In this document: positions 58,647 through 64,000 of the stretch, piece by piece
Numbering within the stretch: the stretch's first letter is position 1
How the letters are laid out: each line of letters begins with the position of its first letter
Source: Actinomycetales bacterium JB111
GTDB taxonomy: Bacteria; Actinomycetota; Actinomycetes; Actinomycetales; Actinomycetaceae
Length of the DNA: 64,000 nt
Assembly: GCA_900163555.1 (NCBI GenBank)
Contig: FUHX01000073.1
Coordinates: 31,531-95,530, forward strand
Direction of reading: 5' to 3'
The notes under the pieces: generated by a model
The model's input: only the letters and a program-made list of their open reading frames with translations
The model's database searches: none
Told to the model about the DNA's origin: nothing
Program-made: the position numbers and the translations under genes

Positions 58647-60151
58647 GCGACCTCATCCGCCTGTCCGCGGCCGAGCAGGCCGCCGCGCTGGCCTCCGGCG
58701 AGGTGAGCTCCGCGGACCTCGTCCAGGCCCACCTGGACCGGACGACCGCCGTCGACGGCGCCGTGCACGCGTACCTGGACGTCTCCGCCGAGAAGGCGCT
58801 CGCCACCGCGCGCGAGATCGACGAGCGCCGCGCAGCCGGCGACGACGTCCACGCGCTCGCCGGTGTGCCGATCGCGGTGAAGGACAACTTCGTCACGCAT
58901 GGCCAGGTCACGACGGCCGGCTCCCGCATGCTCGAGCGCTGGGTCCCGCCGTACGACGCGACCGTCGTCGAGCGCCTGCGTGCCGCCGGCCTGCCGATCC
59001 TCGGCAAGACCAACATGGACGAGTTCGCCATGGGCAGCTCGACCGAGCACTCGGCCTTCGGCCCCACGCACAACCCGTGGGACCTCGACCGGATCCCGGG
59101 CGGCTCGGGCGGCGGTTCCGCCGCCGCCGTCGCGTCCTTCCAGGCGCCGCTCGCGCTCGGGTCGGACACGGGCGGGTCGATCCGCCAGCCCGGCGCCGTG
59201 ACCGGCACCGTCGGCGTGAAGCCGACCTACGGCGGCATGTCCCGCTACGGCGTCATCGCGATGGCCTCCTCCCTCGACCAGCCGGGGCCGGCCGCGCGCA
59301 CCGTCCTCGACGCCGCCCTTCTGCACGAGGTCGTCGGCGGCCACGACCCCCTGGACTCCACGTCGCTCACCGACCCCGTCGCGGGCCTGGCCGACGCCGC
59401 CCGCTCCGGCTCCCTGGACGGCCTGCGGATCGGCGTCGTCACCCAGCTCGGTGGCGAGGGCTACGAGACCGGCGTCCGCGCGTCCTTCGACGCCGCGATC
59501 GAGCTGGCGACGGCAGCGGGCGCCACCGTCACGGAGGTCTCCTGCCCCTCGTTCGACTACGCGCTGGCCGCGTACTACCTCATCCACCCGGCCGAGGCGT
59601 CCTCGAACCTCGCCCGCTACGACGGCATGCGGTACGGCCTGCGGGTCGAGCCCACGGAGGGCCCGGTGACCGCGGAGCGCGTCATGGCCGCCACGCGCGG
59701 CGCCGGATTCGGCGACGAGGTCAAGCGCCGCGTCATCCTCGGCACGCACGCCCTGTCGGCCGGCTTCCACGACGCCTACTACCGCGCCGCCCAGCAGGTC
59801 CGCACGGTCGTGCAGCGGGACTTCGCGAGCGCCTTCGCGCAGGTCGACGTGCTGCTCTCGCCGACCGCGCCCACGACCGCCTTCCCGCTCGGCGCGAAGC
59901 TGGACGACCCCCTCGCGATGTACCTCAACGACGTCGCGACCATCCCCGCGAACCTCGCGGGCGTGCCCGCCATGTCGCTCCCGTCCGGGCTGTCCGACGA
60001 CGGCCTCCCCGTGGGCCTGCAGATCATCGCGCCCGCCCGCGCGGACCACCTGATGTACAAGGTCGGCGGCGCGCTCGAGCGCGCGCTGATCGACTCGTGG
60101 GGCGGACCGCTCCTCGACCGGGCCCCGAAGCTGGAGGAGATCGCCCGATGA
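58643..60151 (+). CDS. gatA: Asp/Glu-tRNA amidotransferase subunit A
   Basis: GatA is the amidase that frees ammonia from glutamine. The 502-residue protein has the Ser-cisSer-Lys triad: Lys in [12 protein letters not shown], the cis-Ser in [13 protein letters not shown] and the nucleophile in [27 protein letters not shown] and the C-terminal [10 protein letters not shown] are standard. ATG 58643 overlaps gatC and its stop overlaps gatB, both in ATGA form, so the three subunits are made in a coupled manner. Confidence 0.97.
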   Translation: MSDLIRLSAAEQAAALASGEVSSADLVQAHLDRTTAVDGAVHAYLDVSAEKALATAREIDERRAAGDDVHALAGVPIAVKDNFVTHGQVTTAGSRMLERWVPPYDATVVERLRAAGLPILGKTNMDEFAMGSSTEHSAFGPTHNPWDLDRIPGGSGGGSAAAVASFQAPLALGSDTGGSIRQPGAVTGTVGVKPTYGGMSRYGVIAMASSLDQPGPAARTVLDAALLHEVVGGHDPLDSTSLTDPVAGLADAARSGSLDGLRIGVVTQLGGEGYETGVRASFDAAIELATAAGATVTEVSCPSFDYALAAYYLIHPAEASSNLARYDGMRYGLRVEPTEGPVTAERVMAATRGAGFGDEVKRRVILGTHALSAGFHDAYYRAAQQVRTVVQRDFASAFAQVDVLLSPTAPTTAFPLGAKLDDPLAMYLNDVATIPANLAGVPAMSLPSGLSDDGLPVGLQIIAPARADHLMYKVGGALERALIDSWGGPLLDRAPKLEEIAR

Positions 60152-61644
60152 GCGCGCTCATGGACTACGACGAGGCCATCCGCCGGTTCGACCCGGTCAT
60201 CGGCATCGAGGTGCACGTCGAGCTCGGCACGGCGACCAAGATGTTCGACGGCGCCGCGAACGCCTTCGGCGGTGCCCCGAACACGCACGTCACCCCCGTC
60301 TCGCTGGGTCTTCCGGGGTCCCTCCCGGTCGTCAACAGGCAGGCCGTGCAGTACGCGATCACGATCGGGCTCGCGCTCGGCTGCGAGATCGCCGAGACGT
60401 GCCGGTTCGCGCGGAAGAACTACTTCTACCCGGACCTGACGAAGAACTTCCAGACCTCTCAGTCCGACGAGCCGATCGCTCACGACGGCGCGCTCGAGAT
60501 CGAGCTCGAGGACGGCGAGAAGGTCACGATCGACATCGAGCGGGCCCACATGGAGGAGGACGCCGGCAAGAACACGCACATCGGCGGATCCACGGGCCGG
60601 ATCCACGGCGCCGAGTACTCCCTCGTCGACTACAACCGCGCCGGTGTGCCGCTCGTCGAGATCGTCACGCGACCGATCGTCGGCACGGGCGCCCGCGCCC
60701 CCGAGGTGGCGCGCACCTACGTCCAGTCGCTCCGGGACATCTTCCGCGCACTCGGCGTCTCGGAGGCCCGCATGGAGCGCGGCAACGTCCGCGCGGACGT
60801 CAACGTCTCCCTGCGCGAGAGCCCGGACGCGCCGCTCGGCACCCGCACGGAGACGAAGAACGTCAACTCGTTCCGCAGCATCGAGCGCGCCGTGCGGTTC
60901 GAGATCCGCAGGCAGGCGGCGATCCTCGCCGACGGCGGGTCGATCACGCAGGAGACCCGGCACTGGCACGAGGACACCGGCGAGACCTCGCCGGGGCGCC
61001 CGAAGTCGGACGCCGAGGACTACCGCTACTTCCCGGAGCCGGACCTTGTCCCCGTCGCGCCCGCGCGCGAGTGGGTCGAGGAGCTGCGCGCCTCGCTGCC
61101 CGAGCTCCCGGCCGTGCGCCGTCGTCGCCTGACCGGCGAGTGGGGCTTCACCGAGACCGAGATGCGCGACGTCGTCAACGCGTCCGCCATCGAGCTCATC
61201 GAGGCGACCGTTGCCGCGGGCGCGAGCCCCGCCGCCGCCCGGAAGTGGTGGATGGGCGAGCTGGCGCGCGCCGCGAACGAGCGAGAGACCGAGCTCGGCG
61301 ACCTGCCGGTGACGCCGGCGGACATCGCGGAGCTGCAGGGCCTCGTCGACGAGGGCCGGATCAACGACAAGCTCGCCCGGCAGGCCCTGGCGGGCGTGCT
61401 CGCGGGCGAGGGGACGCCGTCGGAGGTCGTGACCGCGCGGGGGCTGGAGGTCGTCTCCGACGACGGCCCGCTGCTCGCCGTCATCGACGAGACCCTCGCC
61501 GCCCAGCCCGACATCGCGGACAAGATCCGCTCCGGCAACCTCGGTCCGATCGGTGCCGTCATCGGCGCCGTCATGAAGGCGACCAGGGGCCAGGCCGACG
61601 CTGCGCGCGTGCGCGAGCTCGTGCTGGAGCGAGTCGGCTCCTGA
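60148..61644 (+). CDS. gatB: Asp/Glu-tRNA amidotransferase subunit B
   Basis: GatB binds the misacylated tRNA and activates its carboxyl group. The 498-residue protein has the cradle motif [17 protein letters not shown], the metal-site region [25 protein letters not shown] and [15 protein letters not shown], then the helical and YqeY-like tail (about 345-498) used for tRNA contact. It is the last gene of gatCAB; 62 bp and a new promoter separate it from the malic enzyme gene. Confidence 0.97.
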   Translation: MSALMDYDEAIRRFDPVIGIEVHVELGTATKMFDGAANAFGGAPNTHVTPVSLGLPGSLPVVNRQAVQYAITIGLALGCEIAETCRFARKNYFYPDLTKNFQTSQSDEPIAHDGALEIELEDGEKVTIDIERAHMEEDAGKNTHIGGSTGRIHGAEYSLVDYNRAGVPLVEIVTRPIVGTGARAPEVARTYVQSLRDIFRALGVSEARMERGNVRADVNVSLRESPDAPLGTRTETKNVNSFRSIERAVRFEIRRQAAILADGGSITQETRHWHEDTGETSPGRPKSDAEDYRYFPEPDLVPVAPAREWVEELRASLPELPAVRRRRLTGEWGFTETEMRDVVNASAIELIEATVAAGASPAAARKWWMGELARAANERETELGDLPVTPADIAELQGLVDEGRINDKLARQALAGVLAGEGTPSEVVTARGLEVVSDDGPLLAVIDETLAAQPDIADKIRSGNLGPIGAVIGAVMKATRGQADAARVRELVLERVGS

Positions 61645-61667
61645 CCGAGGGCCGTGCAGACTGGCCG

Positions 61668-61673
61668 TAGGAT
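61668..61673 (+). promoter_or_regulatory. -10 of the malic enzyme gene
   Basis: TAGGAT lies 33 nt before ATG 61707, giving a short leader that includes CCGGAGG. This is one of the few leadered promoters here. Confidence 0.45.
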
Positions 61674-61706
61674 TTTCAACGAGTACACCCACAACCGGAG
61701 GCCCCA

Positions 61707-63164
61707 ATGGCGATGCCTAGCCCGAGTTATACGACCACCTTTCGCGTGAACGCCGGCACCAGCCCTCGCGCGACCGCGGAGGTGATCAGCGCCGTGGCCG
61801 AGGCGGGTGCGACCGTCATGGGCGTCGACGTCGTGCACTCCGGTGGTGACGGCATCACGGTGGACATCACGGCCGACACGGTCGACGGCAAGCACGTCAC
61901 GGCCGTGCGGGAGTCGATCGACGCGCTCGAGGGCGTCTCGGTCGCGAAGGTCTCCGACTCGACGTTCCTCCTCCACCTGGGCGGCAAGATCGGCGTGACC
62001 TCGAAGGTCCCGCTGCGCACGCGCCGCGACCTGTCCCGCGCCTACACGCCGGGCGTCGCCCGCGTGTGCCTCGCGATCGCGGAGAACAAGGACGACGCGC
62101 GCCGGCTGACGATCAAGCGCAACACGGTCGCGGTCGTCACCGACGGCACGGCCGTGCTCGGCCTGGGCGACATCGGCCCCGAGGCCTCCATGCCGGTCAT
62201 GGAGGGCAAGGCGGCGCTGTTCAAGGAGTTCGGCGACGTCGACGCCTGGCCGGTCGCGCTCGACACCAAGGACACCGAGGAGATCATCTCGATCGTCAAG
62301 GCGATCGCCCCGGCCTACGGCGGCATCAACCTCGAGGACATCTCGGCGCCCCGCTGCTTCGAGATCGAGCGCCGCCTGCGCGAGGAGCTCGACATCCCGG
62401 TCTTCCACGACGACCAGCACGGCACCGCCGTCGTCGTGCTCGCCGCGCTGGTCAACGCGCTGCGCGTCGTGGACAAGGAGCTCGAGGACGTGCGGATCGC
62501 CGTCTCCGGCGTGGGCGCCGCGGGCAACGCGATCATCCGCCTGCTGTACGCGCAGGGGGCCCGCAACATCGTCGCCTTCGGCCGCAACGGGGCGCTGCAC
62601 GCCGGCTCGGAGGAGTCGGACCCGCACCGCCGGTGGATCGTCGAGAACACCAACTCCACCGGATTCACGGGATCCCTCAAGGAGGGGCTCGCCGGGGCGG
62701 ACGTCTTCATCGGGGTCTCGTCCGCGGACATCCTCGACGGGGACGACATCGCCACGATGGCCGACGGCGCCATCGTCTTCGCACTCGCGAACCCCACGCC
62801 CGAGGTCGACCCCGACGACGCGGCCCGCACCGCGTCCGTGGTGGCCACCGGCCGGAGCGACTACCCGAACCAGATCAACAACGTCCTCGCGTTCCCGGGC
62901 CTGTTCCGCGGGCTGCTGGACGCCGGTGCAAGCAAGATCGACAACGAGATGCTGCGCGTCGCCGCCGTCGCGATCGCGAACGTGGTGAGCGCCGAGGAGC
63001 TGAACCCGTCGTTCATCATCCCGGGTGTCTTCGACCCGCGAGTCGCCGAGGCCGTGTCGACCGCGGTCAACGAGTACGCGTCGTCGCAGCTGGCCTCCGC
63101 CGAGAAGGAGTCCGGCGACGTCGGTGCGGGCCGTGCGCCGTCGGCCTGGACCGAGACCGTCTAG
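61707..63164 (+). CDS. NAD(P)-dependent malic enzyme with ACT domain
   Basis: The enzyme decarboxylates malate to pyruvate. The 485-residue protein has an N-terminal ACT-type regulatory domain (about 8-85, [18 protein letters not shown]) then the malic-enzyme core: [33 protein letters not shown], metal site [17 protein letters not shown] and the Rossmann motif [29 protein letters not shown] and [15 protein letters not shown] close the active site. The ACT domain suggests amino-acid or other small-molecule control. ATG 61707 has GGAGG at 5-nt spacing. A strong hairpin follows. Confidence 0.95.
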   Translation: MAMPSPSYTTTFRVNAGTSPRATAEVISAVAEAGATVMGVDVVHSGGDGITVDITADTVDGKHVTAVRESIDALEGVSVAKVSDSTFLLHLGGKIGVTSKVPLRTRRDLSRAYTPGVARVCLAIAENKDDARRLTIKRNTVAVVTDGTAVLGLGDIGPEASMPVMEGKAALFKEFGDVDAWPVALDTKDTEEIISIVKAIAPAYGGINLEDISAPRCFEIERRLREELDIPVFHDDQHGTAVVVLAALVNALRVVDKELEDVRIAVSGVGAAGNAIIRLLYAQGARNIVAFGRNGALHAGSEESDPHRRWIVENTNSTGFTGSLKEGLAGADVFIGVSSADILDGDDIATMADGAIVFALANPTPEVDPDDAARTASVVATGRSDYPNQINNVLAFPGLFRGLLDAGASKIDNEMLRVAAVAIANVVSAEELNPSFIIPGVFDPRVAEAVSTAVNEYASSQLASAEKESGDVGAGRAPSAWTETV

Positions 63165-63212
63165 CCCGACGCCAGAGCTCCGGCCGTCACTGCCGCGCGG
63201 GAAGAAGAACGA

Positions 63213-63251
63213 AAGAGGTCCCGCCACCCGGATCGGGTGGCGGGACCTCTT
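63213..63251. terminator. Strong bidirectional terminator, 18-bp stem
   Basis: The left arm 63213-63230 begins AAGAGGTCCC and the right arm 63234-63251 ends GGGACCTCTT; they are perfectly complementary with loop GAT. It lies between the convergent malic enzyme and DoxX genes, and TCTCGT follows on the plus strand. Confidence 0.85.
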
Positions 63252-63276
63252 CTCGTGCCGGCCGGGGGCGGGTCGG

Positions 63277-63840
63277 TCAGCGGAGCCAGCTGTCCCCGAC
63301 GACGGTGGACCACCAGCGGCCAAGGCCCCACGTGTCGCCGGCGAGGGTCAGCGCCGGGAGGATGACGAGGAAGCCCTCGAGGACGTGGGAGTCGATGAGC
63401 GGGTTGGTCGCTCCCTCGAGCGCCCACGGCGGGGAGGCCAGGTACATGAACAGCAGCAGCAGGGCTCCGGAGACCGCGGCGACCTTGAGACCGGCCCCGG
63501 AGACGAGGGCGACGCCGATGCCGAGCAGCGCGGTCATGAACAGGACGTCGCCGAAGGGGTTGTTGAAGAGCCCGAAGAAGGGCCCGATCGGACCGTTGAC
63601 GGCGACGTTCCCGATGTAGCCCTGGGCCGGGGTGCCGCCGTTGATCCACGCGTTCGCGGACGGTGTGGAGAAGCCGAGGCCGATGAGCTTGTCGACGAAG
63701 GCCCACAGGAAGTACAGGCCTGTGACGATGCGCGCCAGTGCCAGGACGTACCGGGCGAAGGGACGCGTGACGAGCTCGGGCTGGAGAGTCGGGCCGGCGG
63801 TACGGGTCGTCGCGGTGGGCGAGCTGGCGGTGGTGGTCAT
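63277..63840 (-). CDS. DoxX-family membrane protein
   Basis: The 187-residue protein has four hydrophobic helices (about 30-52, 85-110, 115-137 and 145-170) and the DoxX-type first helix segment RIVTGLYFLWAFVDKLIGLGF. The first 25 residues are Thr/Ala-rich and cytosolic. DoxX proteins have been tied to thiosulfate:quinone oxidation or to thiol/redox homeostasis in different organisms; no partner gene is visible, so the role is open. ATG 63840 has CAGGAG with an 8-10 nt spacing. Two inverted repeats lie upstream, suggesting regulation. Confidence 0.85.
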   Translation of the reverse strand: MTTTASSPTATTRTAGPTLQPELVTRPFARYVLALARIVTGLYFLWAFVDKLIGLGFSTPSANAWINGGTPAQGYIGNVAVNGPIGPFFGLFNNPFGDVLFMTALLGIGVALVSGAGLKVAAVSGALLLLFMYLASPPWALEGATNPLIDSHVLEGFLVILPALTLAGDTWGLGRWWSTVVGDSWLR

Positions 63841-63871
63841 GGCGGTTACTCCTGGGAACCGAGGATCCGAG

Positions 63872-63919
63872 TGTCACCGGTTGGTGACATGACCAAGTAT
63901 TGACCGTTCCAGGGGTCAA
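63872..63919 (-). promoter_or_regulatory. Two inverted repeats upstream of the DoxX gene
   Basis: TGTCACC (63872-63878)-GGTT-GGTGACA (63883-63889) is a perfect dyad. TTGACC (63900-63905), 8 nt, GGTCAA (63914-63919) is a second. On the minus strand the latter offers TTGACC as a -35, but no -10 at proper spacing was found. Both resemble operator sites. Confidence 0.45.
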
Positions 63920-63945
63920 ACTTTGGGCCATAGGTCCCGGATGCT

Positions 63946-64000
63946 CGAGTGCCGAGTGCCGAGTGCCGAGTGCCGAGTGCCGAGTGCCGAGTGCCGAGTG
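63946..64000. repeat. 7-bp tandem repeat, truncated by window edge
   Basis: The unit CGAGTGC is repeated without error from 63946 to the last base (55 bp, 7.9 copies). The full array length is not known because it continues past the window. Confidence 0.9.

Noticed and set aside
63946..64000. CRISPR array
   Set aside because: The repeat unit is 7 bp with no spacers, and no cas gene is in the window.

Overview
The window is high-GC actinobacterial chromosome and reads as core genome rather than an island. Two WhiB proteins (WhiB7 and WhiB1), a mycoredoxin (implying mycothiol), the GlgE glycogen pathway, a PdtaS-type kinase, an initiator tRNA with a CCA-encoded C1-U72 end, and many GTG starts all point to Actinomycetota. 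The gene set resembles Micrococcales of the Cellulomonas type, but the family cannot be fixed from sequence reading alone.

Layout. 1-1.75 kb: the 3' end of an unrecognised gene and a thioredoxin/TPR protein. 1.8-15.9 kb: glycogen/trehalose block with glgE-treS-(mak::glgB) on the minus strand, glgP divergent, trpS, then glgX. 15.9-19.4 kb: cysteine desulfurase, mnmA and nudC. 19.5-30.5 kb: mrx1, uvrD2, whiB7 with a long leader, a ThiF-like protein, a DUF2342 protein, a Lon-like PDZ protease, a PPA1309-family protein and a UPF0182 membrane protein; this matches the nudC-whiB7-Rv3193c neighbourhood of mycobacteria. 30.7 kb: initiator tRNA, followed by the remains of a MntA/HepT toxin-antitoxin pair. 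31.3-36.3 kb: paired FluC channels, a stress protein, an ArsR/SRPBCC divergent pair, folA-thyA, hsp20 and OsmC. 36.4-41.3 kb: zwf overlapping putA. 41.4-43.8 kb: DUF2505, pdtaS and whiB1. 44.1-47.8 kb: a small membrane protein and an orphan FHA-FtsK/EccC-like ATPase. 47.9-53.7 kb: two-component system plus MacB-like ABC exporter. 53.8-58.3 kb: SRAP protein, ligA and a phospholipase D-type synthase. 58.3-63.8 kb: gatCAB, malic enzyme and a DoxX protein. The last 55 bases are a 7-bp tandem repeat cut by the window edge.

How the genes work together. TreS makes maltose from trehalose, maltokinase phosphorylates it, GlgE polymerises maltose-1-phosphate, GlgB branches the glucan, and GlgP and GlgX degrade it. 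The cysteine desulfurase probably feeds sulfur to MnmA for tRNA thiolation, and FolA/ThyA form the dTMP cycle. Mycoredoxin and the WhiB proteins link redox state to transcription.

Three signals stand out. First, maltokinase and branching enzyme form one uninterrupted ORF, yet a leaderless-type -10 sits exactly before the branching-enzyme ATG. Second, the whiB7 leader carries an AT-rich promoter element, two overlapping upstream ORFs and three hairpins. Third, about half of the genes start 6-8 nt after a -10 hexamer, so leaderless transcripts seem to be the default, and this fixes many start codons.
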